64,000 bases of DNA from Siphonodentalium dalli (lineage: Eukaryota; Mollusca; Scaphopoda; Gadilida; Siphonodentaliidae): contig CP136067.1 in the NCBI GenBank assembly GCA_032622095.1, forward strand, positions 51,869,899-51,933,898. The letters run 5' to 3'. A model generated the notes under the pieces. That model had not been told where the DNA came from and ran no database searches. It saw only the letters and a program-made list of their open reading frames with translations. Each line of letters opens with the position of its first letter. Positions within the stretch are counted from its first letter, which is position 1. Positions 30,807 through 42,215 of this stretch are shown here, in pieces. The position numbers and the translations under genes are program-made.

Positions 30807-31976
30807 GTGAGTCTCAATGTTGTATCCTGCAATAACTATTGCATTTTTATATTCTATAATTTGGTGGAATATATATGTACATAATGTAAAAGGACCAACC
30901 TATATTTTTGTTTCCCGCGGCGCATCGGGATGTAAAACAAAATCTGAATTGCTACAACAGCACTGTGAGCACATTCCAATCACAATTTTTTCGGTCACCC
31001 GGGGAAGCATGCTCAAAATAGAAAATCATTATCAGATCTCCGTGTACTGTTACATCGGAAGTCATGACGGTATTGTGATGGTTCAGGAATGATATTGTAC
31101 GGTTCCTTGTGATTAAAATTATCCTTTTCGGGACAGAATAACACAAAATTATAGATATCTTGAATGCATTAAACTTTCCCCGAAAGAAGTCCGTTTTACC
31201 GATTCGTGAACGTTAGATCACAGTTAAATAGGAAATAGCGAGTTATCGTGTAATTATCAACATGTAATCAAGCCATGTAGATGTAATTCCTTTCTTTTTG
31301 GTGGCACATCGAGTGTACGTGAAACGCATTCTGAAGACGAACACTGAGCATAAATTATACATGTGTTATTCTTCTGTAAAATAGCTGAGAAATTATCCCG
31401 ATAGGTGTTGATAATTTTGGGCAGTTGCCTCATAATCACAACTTGTGCGTGTTACGGTTCTATTTCAAGCCAATCACGGCTGTTACGGTTCTATACAGGA
31501 GATTTGTTCGAACGAGTTCTGCCCTTTGGGGAGAATATTGTTTTGTGTATTTGACATCATTCATAGAACACACGAGTGTATTTTGCACTAATCCATGGCT
31601 CAAATGCATTCATTTGTTGCATGTATTCCATTGAATATAAAGGAGATGATCTCATAAATGACCGGATTTAGTGTACGTTTAAATGGGGAGAGAATCGACC
31701 AGATCGCGAGAGAACCCATCAAGACAAAACAAATTCTAGATGGCTCAAAAAATGAGTTTTATCTGTCAAAAACTCCTGAAATGGTTTTATTTTTAATCAG
31801 AAGGAACCGTTAAAATAATTCCTGAACCATCACAAACTGGCAATAGAATGACTTCCAATGGAACAGTTCATACAGAGAGCAGCATAATTCCTACCACAGC
31901 GGCACATATTTCAACTGTATCAGTGCAATTGAGGGTCTTGGGAATGGCAGACTCATACATTTGTCATTGCCTTTAA
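30807..31976 (+). other. Lectin intron, first part, with a possible alternative exon
   Basis: Mostly non-coding. At 31801-31974 a frame entered in phase 1 after TTTTTAATCAG is open and Ser/Thr-rich (SIIPTTAAHISTVSV), like a stalk. Its stop TAA is formed by the TTAA at the border of the MITE at 31977. The ORF at 30817-31092 has no clear exon borders. Weak evidence for either. Confidence 0.25.
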
Positions 31977-32470
31977 AGGTACGGTTGGCCTTGGCGGTGG
32001 GTATCCTGTGAAAATATTTCCACCCGTCAAAAACCGCCACAAACAGAAAGAACAACAAAATGTAGACAGACTTTGTCCGTATACAAATAAGAAATATCGC
32101 ATAAACAGTATGTTATTGTCATATTTTTTACCATTGTTATGTAAACAAAAGCATAAAAAGTTACTTTTCTGGTGTTTGTTTATATTATGATGGTAAACAT
32201 AAAGAGCGTTCTTTGTGGGTGAATTCCTGATATGGAACGAATAAAGAGCGTTTATGCCATTTGTGTGTGATTAGCCAGCAGCATTGTGTTGTCTTCTGTA
32301 ACACAATCAGGCTCTTGCTTAGGTAAAATATAGTAAATATTTATGACAACATGCTGTTTACGCGATGGTCATGGTATATATGAACGAAACTGTATGCGTT
32401 TTAATGTTTTTCTGTTTACAGTGATTGGAACAAATATGAATATTTTCGACAACTAAGGCCTCACGTGCCT
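31977..32470 (+). mobile_element. 494-bp MITE (family 1), copy c
   Basis: TTAA at 31973-31976 and 32471-32474, ends AGGTACGGTTGGCC and GGCCTCACGTGCCT. Practically identical to copy b at 13460-13953 and inserted in the lectin intron. Two AAAGAGCG motifs. Confidence 0.75.
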
Positions 32471-32782
32471 TTAATCTTGCATAATTTTGTTGTCACTTTA
32501 GAGTTAGATGCATGTTTTGACCAAATTTCCTGGTATTTAAAAATGGATTATCCCCAAAATCTGTCAGGAATTTTTTGTGAAATTTGGTACAACCGATTAT
32601 TGTGACACAAGAAACATCGGCCCATTGGATATTATACCTCATTTACTTAACTTTTATGGCATGAACAATATAAAAAAAATCACTGTGTTAAATTAGATAC
32701 CAGGAACTTCTGTAAAATAGATTTTGTGAGTCTCCCCATCACCAATTACTACCTGTAGGATGTACAACAGACCACGCCATGC

Positions 32783-33225
32783 ATCTCTACTCTGGCTGAT
32801 GCCCATATAGATCATAGATCATATTCCAAACCTTGGAACTTTTTGAAGTTTTGACAGGGAACCTTATAAAGTCAAAAAAATAATGTGGGAAATATATTTC
32901 GTTATTATCTGTTCCTTAATAATGTTCTTCACTATAGGTATTTCTCCTGGGTAATTAATTTGATGTTTACTGTGATATCGGCTCACAAAAGTAAAAGAAA
33001 AGCATGCAATTTAGAGTTGGGACATACACCTACAGTGAAGTACATTATTAGAGTTGGGACATACACCTACAGTGAAGTACATTATTAATGAACAATAAAC
33101 AACTAAGATATATTTCCCCCACATTATCTTATCGGCTTTATAAGGTTCCATGTCAAAACTTCAAAAAGTTCCAAGATTTTGTACTGGTGGAATATGATCG
33201 CTATATCGTTAGCCAGAGTAGAGAT
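32783..33225. repeat. Foldback element in lectin intron
   Basis: Arm 32790-32945 (CTTGGAACTTTTTGAAGTTT; TTATAAAG; ATAATGTGGGAAATATAT) is inverted at 33077-33220. The loop holds a 37-bp direct duplication (TTAGAGTTGGGACATACACC unit at 33012 and 33049). Non-coding. Confidence 0.6.
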
Positions 33226-33276
33226 TCATGGAATGATCTACCAGTACAGTGGACTTACACATAATTCTCTTTACAG

Positions 33277-33494
33277 TATCGACCTACTGGGTTTATGGGT
33301 TATATAAAGACACGAATACAAATGGAAAGGATGATAAAAGTATTAAAATCTTCACCAACTTCCCTTCAAACGAATCTTGGAAAATAGGAGAGCCCTGCTG
33401 TGCCATTGGACCACACCAATCGGATCCGGGAAAACTCTACTTTCACGATTATAAATGTGATCATCATGGGCTCAACTACATTTGTCAGTTCTGA
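33277..33494 (+). CDS. C-type lectin domain, C-terminal exon
   Basis: Acceptor CTCTTTACAG at 33276, phase 1 entry, ends in TGA at 33492-33494. It encodes the second half of the lectin fold: STYWVYGLYKD in place of the WIGL strand, a Lys/Asp-rich loop, NESWKIGEPCC and the final YKCDHHGLNYICQF with two conserved cysteines. Calcium-binding EPN and WND motifs are not canonical (GEPCCA; YFHDY), so sugar binding by the usual calcium site is doubtful. Intron to the first half is 2,470 bp. Confidence 0.7.
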
Positions 33495-33727
33495 ACATAA
33501 ATAACAAAAATGGATGACACAATGAGGAAGGCAAAAACAACCATTTTGTTCATTGTCCCGGCAACTGACAGCCTAGTCCAAGTTACCTTTGACGTTAACC
33601 AACTAGTGTAATCCGTAGGGATAATACTGGTTTACGTAGAAGTACGGTTTACTTACTCTTCTGTAAAACAAGATGCTATATTTAACAGAAAGAGTGATGA
33701 TGTATTACAATCTAAATGCTGTGTTAA

Positions 33728-34358
33728 AGGTACTCAATCTGATAAGGACGGTGCCCATATCATCAAGATACAACAACAACATTTCTTCAAAATACGCTTT
33801 ATTTATCAGAATCGATTAATTGACCGAGTGACTGTGTCTGACGACCATAGGTACTGTCCCATATGTTTACCTGTAAATAAATGTTGACAAGTTCATTAAA
33901 GGTAATCAATCTAATCAGCTCCCCATATCATCAAGAAACAACAACAACAACATTTCTTCAAAATACGCTTTACTGATCAGAATCGATTAATTGCAACAAA
34001 ATAATGCTAACCACTGTCAACTATGGTATAAAATTTCACAAAACGTGTTATTTATCAACATTTTGTTCAACGAAATATGGCCATATTATCACTTGATTAT
34101 CACGGAATTGACCATATTAACACTTGATTTTAGAGTTATCCATCTTCATCCGCCGCAATTTTGTCCTAGACTGTCCGTTTGACGACGTTTTTCTGGGCTA
34201 CAAATAATTGCACATCTTGAGAAATATAAAATTCAAAAATCGATATCTGATCACTCTAGAGCTTTGATTGGTGGGTTTCTCACTCTAATCAGATATTTGT
34301 TACCCCTGAAGCCAAAGAAATAGTAATTTGGGAGCGTTAATTCGGATAATGAATCTTT
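33728..34358. mobile_element. MITE family 2, two partial copies
   Basis: Starts TTAA-AGGTACTCAATCTGAT at 33724. A second start, TTAA-AGGTAATCAATCTAAT, is at 33896. Shared internal sequence is ATCATCAAGAAACAACAACA. The second copy ends GAATCTTTAA at 34358. Looks like one fragment followed by a fuller copy. Confidence 0.5.
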
Positions 34359-35260
34359 AAATTACGCATTAATTAATGCCATGTAATTAGGAGCGACCTC
34401 ACAATTGATCAGTTTGATTACATCTGGAGAAGAACCGAACTGTTACGAAGTTCGTGAGGTATTGTGATAAAACATATATTTCACATTTAATTACTGCTTT
34501 CAGTTGACAGCGCTTGTGGGGTATAGAACAAATATAGTGTTTTCTATGGAATAAACCATGTTACTTTCACAATTGTGAATTACCTTCACTGGTGATTTTT
34601 TAGATGAGTGGGCGATTTACTCTTAAAGTATATGTCCGCTATAGAGGAGTAAGACAATCATATCTGGACATAAACCAGTATTATCATTTCCAATTTCACA
34701 AGATAGTTTACGTCGAAGGAAACCGACTACTAACCTTCAGTGAGATGTAAATGCTTATGTTTTAAACATGTCTATGTAGGACATATAACCATGCAAGAGT
34801 CCATGTCTATCACATGTGTGCACAGGCATGTAACATACATGACTATTATACATCTGGGTGCTTATGAATAAAGATTGATTTTCTCTCACGCTGACATGAG
34901 CAATGGCGTTTTTTCTGATGCTCGTGGGCAACCAGCATGCTCTAATCTTTTATAGCGGAATACACAGCGAGTGGTTGCACTGATCACAGCTTACATATGA
35001 AATCGCAAACTGATAAATTAAGTGGCTATAACCAGGTCTAGCACATCATCAGTTCTGCTATTATAGTTATATTCAACTACCATATTATTGAACTATACAA
35101 AATCCACATTTGCTCTGTTTTTGCCAAAACGATAGGGAAGTGCAACTTTGCACACTGGCAAAAGAAAATGAAAGTATCAATGACACTGCAGCTCAACTTG
35201 GGAAGGAGTTAAAAAAATTTGCTGAGCAATGAATAGAATGACAAAGAAGAAGGAAAGTAA
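34359..35260. other. Non-coding, nothing recognised
   Basis: AT-rich sequence after the lectin gene. No supported exon, no element borders. Confidence 0.35.
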
Positions 35261-35263
35261 ACT

Positions 35264-35712
35264 AGAGCCTAGAGGTCACCCCGAAGATCCATATGAAGTT
35301 TGGTGATGATCAGATGAGGGGTGTGGTCTGTAGGGTGCACCAAAGGATTTAGACATACAAAGAGTAAACTCAAAGATGGCCACTGGCGGCCATGTTTTTC
35401 AACGAATTTCAGTCAAAATAGGAGGCTCCATCTAGAAGTCATCCTGAAGATCCATATGAAGATTGGTGGTGATCAGATGAGTGACGTGTTCTGTAGGGTG
35501 CACCAAAGGATATAGTCATACCACGAGTAAATTCCAATATGACCACTGGTGGCCACGTTTTTCAACAAATGGCAGTAAAAATAGGAGGCACCAATCAAGA
35601 GGTCACTCTGAAGATCCATATAATGTTTGGTGATCATCAGATGAGGGATGTGGTCTGTAGGTTGTGCCAAAGGATTTAATCATGCAAAGAGTAAAATCAA
35701 AGATGGCATCCA
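35264..35712 (+). repeat. Tandem repeat of about 150 bp, three units
   Basis: Units begin near 35264, 35405 and 35580 and share GAAGATCCATATGAAG, GATCAGATGAG, GTAGGGTGCACCAAAGGAT and GGCCATGTTTTTCAAC. The breakpoint of the 12-13 kb tandem units lies inside this repeat at CTGGCGGCCATG. Short ORFs here are artefacts. Confidence 0.6.
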
Positions 35713-35926
35713 TGTTTTTCATCGATAATTGTTCAAATTTGATAGCTCCCATCTAGAGGTGATTCATGGAGACTTTTACCTTTATCTTTCATTCACTTAC
35801 CAGGAATGTGGTACTGCTACACCAGCTAACCCCGTTTTACAACAATCTTCCCCATATCTTATTTTGGATTATGCCCCTTTCATGTATTTCAAATAGACAA
35901 GCCTGCAAATAGTGTGTCTGTCATTT

Positions 35927-36294
35927 GCAGAATGAGGTCCCCAGATGGTGAATTCAGAGACGCTATCCTGGAAGGTGGGCTAGCATCACAAAATTCACCC
36001 TCTGAGAACTCAATCTGCAATGGGAAACCTAGGATCAGATTGAATTTCCCCCAGTTGAAGTTGGTGATGTTCACCCATTAGTCACCTCGATTATGGATTT
36101 TATCTTCTGCAAATTAGAGGATACAGAAACTTCCCAGAAGGGTAAAAGTTACTAAAAACAATCTTAATTTGAGATTATATACTTCCCAGAAGATGAGGCT
36201 AGCAGAATGAGGTACCCAGAGGGTGAATTTGGTGATGCTAGTCCACTCTGAAGGATAGCATCACTAAATTCACCCTCTGGGGACCTCATTCTGC
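35927..36294 (+). repeat. GGTCCCC foldback MITE pair, unit A
   Basis: Two foldbacks: 35927-36018 and 36202-36294, each starting GCAGAATGAGGT and closing with its complement. Between them is family sequence also present inverted at 833-990. Copies recur in B at about 48226-48594 and in C at about 61556-61924. Confidence 0.65.
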
Positions 36295-36512
36295 ATATGA
36301 TCTCCTGTGTTATTCATCCGTTTGTACTGAAATTTTGAACAAATTGAGAACATGGTAAATGCGGAACATTGTGGAAGTTAATTACCCCCATGGTTTTCTA
36401 ACCTTCTTGTGAATGTTGCTTGATTGAAAATATTACCATTTTTAAAAACCACACATTCAACTTTGACGCTCAACAACGTCGCAGGTTGATGGGTTAACTG
36501 GGTGATCAGTGT

Positions 36513-36690
36513 TTGCTAAGTGCCCGATCCACTGCATTCACTCGAAAGGATCTCTGCCCCGTAAGGTGGACCAGGAAAAAAGTACCGCCTTCAATAAATC
36601 TATGGTGGTACCTCTTTCTTGGTCCATCATATGGGGCAGGGATCCTTTCGAGTGAATGCAGTGGATCAGACATGGGAGTGGTTCAAAATC
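36513..36690. repeat. Hairpin with GATCCACTGCATTCACTCGA arms
   Basis: GATCCACTGCATTCACTCGA at 36526 pairs with TCGAGTGAATGCAGTGGATC at 36647, with inner pairing ACCAAGAAAGAGGTACC. A second hairpin follows at 36730-36850 (AAGAAAACTC / GAGTTTTCTT). Copies occur in B and C. ORFs at 36513-37047 are chance reading of this element. Confidence 0.5.
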
Positions 36691-37541
36691 GTGCCCCTTT
36701 GTTCCAAAGCAGGTGTCTTGAATGATGGATGTTTCACCAAATGTGATAAGAAAACTCTACCATATTTCAAGAAACAGTACTGGCTATGGGAAAGATCGCT
36801 TCACATAGCCAGTTTCTTGAAAATGAGTTTTCTTATCCCATTCGGTGAACAAAGCCATTGTATAAGACTTTCCTTACAGAGGGAGGTGTTTGGCTCCAAC
36901 AGATCTAAGGCTTGGTTTGCCATACAGGGCATCATTCCATTATCTAGAGTGAAAACAGAGGACCAGATATGGAGGTGGTTCAAAATAATGCCCCAAAATT
37001 CCCACAACGTGACAACTGGTGAATTTGAAGAAAATCCTAAGCAGTAATGAAGCCAGTGACACTTAACCAACACTGATCAACCAGTTACAGTAATGCCCTA
37101 AATAATTGACTCCATAATCACAGAAGAATTATGGCTCATTTTTCAGGATTTAGTCGGAAATATGGCTTGAGAGCTTTCCAATGAATGGCAACAAGCCATA
37201 TTTCCGACTAAATCCTGAGAAATTACTTATAATTCTGCTGTGGTTAAGGAGTCGATTATTTTGGGCATTACTGTAACCAATCAACTCGTGATTCTGTTGA
37301 GCATCAAAGTTGATTTTTGAAAATGGCAAATTTTCCAATCAAACAACATTCAGGATAGAAAACCCTCGGAATAATTAACATCGACAATGTGCTGCATTTA
37401 TCACGCTCTTAATTCGTTCAAAATATCGATACGATCAGGTGAATAACACACACAGGGTATTACATGAGAGGTGCATAACTCCATCAGAAATGGTTGGACC
37501 AGACCCAAGTTCCATCTTCACCTGTATCTTCGTGTGATTAA

Positions 37542-37985
37542 CCCTTTACCCAACAGAATGGCCCTGTGCCAATGCATTCTCTTATATATGCGAGTCGACC
37601 ATAGGTCGCCTCGCATATATAAGAGAATGCATTGGCTTAACACATTACAAATTATAAAATTGTTAAAGAATGTAAGAAAAAATGGTAAAAAGTGTTACAA
37701 AAAGATTTTTTTTAGGCCAATGCATTCTCTTATATATGCGAGGCGACCTATGGTCGACTCGCATATATAAGAGAATGCATTCAATGCATCTCTTATATAT
37801 GCGAGGCGACCTATGTCGACTCGCATATATAAGAGAATGCATTGGCACAGGGCATAACTGTAACTATCACAATGTGGTCAAGGAGCCGGTTCCAATGATA
37901 TCCATATTTGTATGGTTCTATTGAGACAGACCGAAGATATTTTAGGCTGTTGAAGCTTTATTTGGCCGGTTTGTTGGGAAAAAGG
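37542..37985. mobile_element. MITE family 3 (piggyBac-like, TTAA), unit A
   Basis: TTAA at 37538-37541 and 37986-37989; ends CCCTTTACCCAACA and TGTTGGGAAAAAGG. It contains three copies of a near-perfect palindrome with arms GCCAATGCATTCTCTTATAT (37568-37636, 37715-37781, 37783-37848). Unit C shows the empty site at 63168-63171 with a single TTAA. TTAA target plus CCCTTT ends is the piggyBac signature. Non-autonomous. Confidence 0.75.
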
Positions 37986-37989
37986 TTAA

Positions 37990-38440
37990 AGGTACTCAAT
38001 CGGAGTCAATCCTATTCGATGGTCCCCATATCATCAGATTCCAACAACAACATTTTTTTAATCCTGCTTCAGTTATCAGAATCGATTAATTTCCAAAAAA
38101 TAATGCTAACCAGTCAACTATAGTATAAAATTGCCCAGAACGTGTTATTTATCAACATTTTGTTTAACGAATTTGGCTGGATTATCAAATATCTAACACC
38201 CAACTCCACTTGATTTTAGAGTTATAAATCCATCTTCATCCGCAATTTGATCCGAGTCCATCGGCTTGACAAATATTTGCCAGGCCACCAAAAATTACAT
38301 ATCGGAGAAATAACAAATTAAAAAAATCTATATCTGATCACTCTGAGCTTTGATGGGTGGGTTCCTTGAGTCAAATAAAATATTGTTTACCCCCGAAGCC
38401 AAAGAAATAGTAATTTGGGAGCATGAATTCGGATTATGCA
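37990..38440. mobile_element. MITE family 2, unit A copy
   Basis: Starts AGGTACTCAATCGGAGTC after TTAA; internal AACAACAACATTTTTTTAAT and CCCCCGAAGCCAAAGAAATA as in the copy at 12436. The right end is eroded. The C copy starts at 63172; the B copy has a replaced 5' end at 50235. Confidence 0.55.
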
Positions 38441-38816
38441 TATTACAAACCAAATATGAAAGTTATTGGATAACTATAACTCAAGATATCATCCTGACAA
38501 CAAAATAATCAGCAAACTCCAAGTCGAAAAGGGTAAGAACACTGTTAGAAATGGTCGGACTGGATCCAAATTTGATATTTACCAAGACTTTCTCATAGGA
38601 AGACCATAAACCAATCTTGATGAAATTTTGTCAAATAATTCTAGGTAAAAATGGTTGAACCAGATCTAAATGCGAACTTGATCAGTACTTTCTCATATGA
38701 AGACCATGTACCATATTTGATAAAATTCTGTAAAATATTACTCAAGTTATTAACCTGACAACAATCTTTTTGGACGGATGGATGGACAAGGCTTGGTGAC
38801 CATTTCTATAATCTCA

Positions 38817-39300
38817 CTTTAAAGATACGGGCGGCGTTGGCTGTGGGTATGCAGTTAAAATATTCACCTCCGTCAAAAACCGCCATAAACAGAAAGAATA
38901 GTAAAATGTAGACAGACCTTGTTCTTATACCAATCAGAAATATGGCATAAACAGTATGTTATTGTCAAATGTTTTTCCTTTGTTATGTATACAAAGGCAA
39001 AAAACGTTACGGAATCTAGTTTTTGTTTAAATCCGGATATGGTAAACATAAAGAGCGTTATTTATTACTGTTTATTACTATATGGAAATAATAAAGAGCG
39101 TTAATATATCATTTGTGTGTGATTAACCAATAGAATTGCGCTGTGTTATGTAAACAGAAGCAAAACTTCTGTAACACGAGCAGGCTCGTGTTTATGTACA
39201 CATCGTACGTTTATGTACACCATCGTATGTCTTGACGACAATATACTATTTAAGCGCTGATTATGTTTGGCATATGACCAAAACTATATATATTTTAATA
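38817..39300 (+). mobile_element. MITE family 1, diverged copy, unit A
   Basis: Starts TTTAAAGATACGGGCGGCGT and carries two AAAGAGCG motifs (39051, 39072). The right end is lost. Copy in B at about 51096-51580. Confidence 0.55.
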
Positions 39301-39490
39301 TATGTTAAGTTAGACGGATAAATAGTTTATTAAAATAAACTTTTCACCCCCAATTTCATTAACAGGCATATATTGATAACAATTCCTCTTGCTTTACAAA
39401 ATGTTTAATATGCAGATGACATATTTCAAAATAAATATATCTAAAACAATTGGAATTCTACACAAAAAGAACATAACACTTAGTATTTAA

Positions 39491-39737
39491 CACTTTCATG
39501 ACTGGAGCTTTGTGAAAACCCTGTGCCAATGCATTCTCTTATATAGGTCTCCCATAGGGAGGCTCGCACATATATAAGAGAATATATTGGCCTAACAAGA
39601 TTTACCTTGACCTTGCAAGCCTGTGCATTCTCTCATATATATATGCAAGGCTCTCAATGGGAGACTCACATATATAAGAGAACGAACTGGCACATGAACT
39701 TTAATGCTGTACCAGCGCAGCTCCAGTCATGAAAGGG
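39491..39737. mobile_element. MITE family 3 copy with two palindromes, unit A
   Basis: Outer arms CACTTTCATGACTGGAGC and GCTCCAGTCATGAAAGGG. Inside are two TATATAAGAGAA palindromes (39526-39597 and 39620-39690). TTAA precedes it at 39487. B copy at about 51769-52015. Confidence 0.6.
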
Positions 39738-39834
39738 ATATACAGGGTTTCCACTATGGGGTCAGGAAGTCTCATTTTGAGTAATTCACCCAAGCCAATT
39801 TTCCACCAGGCCTGTAATTATGGTGTCGGACATT

Positions 39835-40206
39835 TGTAGAAAGAGGTCCCCAGAGGGTGATTTTAGTGACACTACCCTGAACAGTGGGCTAGCATCACCG
39901 AATTCATCATCCGGGGACCTCAATCTACAATTTTTCATCATTTGTTATTATTTTTCACAATTTTTTACAATTTTAATAATTTTTTTCTTATATTCTTTAA
40001 CAGACTTATGTTGTAGGTTTAGTGCCAGGGAATCTTACGTTTTTCATGGGCATCAAAATTATTACTATGAATACTTGGTGATAGTTTTGAGTTATAACAT
40101 GCCCCTAAGGTTTTATCCAGTAAAATAAAAAATAAAAAAATAAAAAAAACGATTTTACAGACCGTAAATTAGGGCCGGTGAGATCAGCCCCTGGCACTGA
40201 AAGGGT
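39835..40206. repeat. Deletion junction of two MITEs, unit A
   Basis: The GGTCCCC foldback at 39835-39926 runs directly into the right part of a family-3 MITE (ending GGCACTGAAAGGGTTAA). In unit B these are separated by 1,080 bp (52205-53284). Confidence 0.65.
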
Positions 40207-40850
40207 TAACTAAATATTTATGTTTGGCTGAAACTTGGAATATACCACTAGATGTCTAATGACAACTGGCTACATCACAACCCTTAGAGGAAACTCTGGT
40301 ATATTGTAAATAACAATGGCAATTAGTTACATACTATTAATTAAACATTCAAATCGTTTATCACATACAACAACAACATGAACATGTCATCAATCCATCA
40401 GCTTTCAAAACCTCAGTTTAACAAAGCTCTCAAATCGCTCAAACCTTTACATGATTATCACTATTGTTAACACATTCAGACGACCATGATTCAATCATAA
40501 GTGGAGGAGACAGGCCCCTAAAAAATTGTGCATAGTTTGTTCACACGAGTATGATGTCGTCGCAGATGAAGATATTGTAGGTTCTTCGTAAGCCATGGTT
40601 AATCACGCGATTGACAACTCTAAGATCTTTCCATCTACGATTTTTACGTATACACAACTGCGATTACGTCGCAAGTGGAGGATTTCGCATCTAAAATCAA
40701 ACAGTACTTGATATTATTTTTTTACTCGCGATCTTGTCGTGAGCATGCGCAGTCCAACTACCGGTTACTACATACGACAGAAATAATTCAACTTACGATT
40801 GAATCAGGGTCATCTGAACGTTCACTTACAAAAGCCGAGAAGTGAGAGAG
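40207..40850. other. Non-coding, nothing recognised
   Basis: AT-rich sequence of unit A, repeated in unit B at about 53565-54210. No element borders seen. Confidence 0.35.
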
Positions 40851-40853
40851 TAA

Positions 40854-41098
40854 CCCTTTCATGGCGGAGCTTCGATGGTGCAGCATTAAAGATCCTGTGC
40901 CAGTGCATTCTTATATATACATAGGGAGCCTCGCATATATAAGAGAATGCACTGGCTTAGAAGGCCAAGGTTAATATTGTTAGGCCAATGTATTCACTTA
41001 TATATGCGAGGCTCCAATGGGAGACTCAAATATATAAGAGAATGCATTGGCACAGGGTTATTCTCAAAATTTCAGGAAGCTCCAGTCATGGAATGGTT
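40854..41098. mobile_element. MITE family 3 copy, unit A
   Basis: Outer arms CCCTTTCATGGCGGAGCTT and AGCTCCAGTCATGGAATGG with two internal TATATAAGAGAATGCA palindromes, the first partly deleted. B copy at about 54211-54430, where the first palindrome is shorter still. Confidence 0.55.
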
Positions 41099-42010
41099 AC
41101 CTTTTTCTTTACTACATGGATTCTCTTGGCAATTATCAATGTATACATTGGAATGGTCCATTATTCATTTGGAGGGATATTCAGGAAATATAAGCAGACG
41201 AGAGACAGACAAAATGATAATTATAAGATTTCAGAAGTATTGCTATTCATTGGAGGGAAATTTTCAAATAAAAAACTCAACAAACGACAAATGGCCTATG
41301 GCCGTATGTTGAACTTATTTTCTGAACATTTCCTGAGGGAATTTCTCATCAGTGAGTATTTAGTAGAGAAAGGGTTAAATCCAGACAGTTATTTTCAACA
41401 GGTTCCAAATTAAAGATATATTATGTACTTATTCAGGTGCGTGTAACTAGTAAGTTGGTATTCAGGCACTATGCCAACTGGAGGAATATAGCATTCTAGT
41501 AACATTGCCGAAAATTTCAAACAAATCGACATTACCACTCCAAAGAAAACATCGTCTGAACTACGCGCAATTGTAAATATTTACTTCTCAATTCAGGACG
41601 CAACTATCTGCGATAAGCTAACAAAAACGATTTCGCCATCGAGAGTCACTGTATTTAATTAATATATAAGAATGGCAGTGTTTGTTTTCAATTTGGATAT
41701 AATATTTGTAAAAATTACTACTTTGAGCAAGATTATTCTCCCTACCGGAGTGTTTCACACCACTTTAAAGATACAAGAATTTCACTTGAAATATTTTTCA
41801 AAGGACAAAGTAAACAAATCAACTAACAGTTATTTTATATGATATTCCGTTGTGGAATGGCACGCTAATTCAAACAAACTCGTAATTAAACAGGTCTGGC
41901 ACATTCCAAATTCAACTATTATTGTTCAATATGGCTATTTCTATTTAACATGTTCGATAAAAGAGGCATAACCTAAAATCAGATGATACAAATATACCTG
42001 AAGAATAGTG
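41099..42010. other. Non-coding repeat sequence of unit A
   Basis: An open frame across 40988-41412 extends from MITE palindromes into AT-rich DNA and is frame-changed in unit B (one base missing near 54623), so it is not a conserved gene. GTTGAACTTATTTTCTGAAC near 41308 resembles the Polinton flank repeat. Nothing else recognised. Confidence 0.35.
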
Positions 42011-42014
42011 TTAA

Positions 42015-42215
42015 CCCCTTTCGTGACTGGAGCTTACTGAAATTTTGCGAAAACCCTGTGCCAATGCATTCTCTTATATATGTGAGTCGCCCAAAAATAC
42101 ATTGGCCTAACAATATTTGCCACGACCTAACAAGCCAGTACATTCTCTTATATATACGAGGCTCCCTATGGGAGACTCACATATATAGGAGAATGCAATG
42201 GCGCAGGGTATTTAA
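42015..42215. mobile_element. MITE family 3 fragment, unit A
   Basis: TTAA at 42011 followed by CCCCTTTCGTGACTGGAGC and two TATATA palindromes (42057-42110 partly deleted, 42130-42200). The right outer end is lost. B copy at about 55347-55550. Confidence 0.5.

Noticed and set aside
36513-37073. Protein gene with copies in A, B and C
   Set aside because: Frames on both strands pass through two hairpins; conservation reflects recent duplication of the whole unit.
37542-37848. CRISPR-like array from repeated palindromes
   Set aside because: The repeats are nested MITE hairpins in animal DNA without regular spacers or cas genes.
40988-41412. 141-codon ORF in unit A as a gene
   Set aside because: It begins in a MITE palindrome, and the near-identical unit B has a base change in frame that alters its end.
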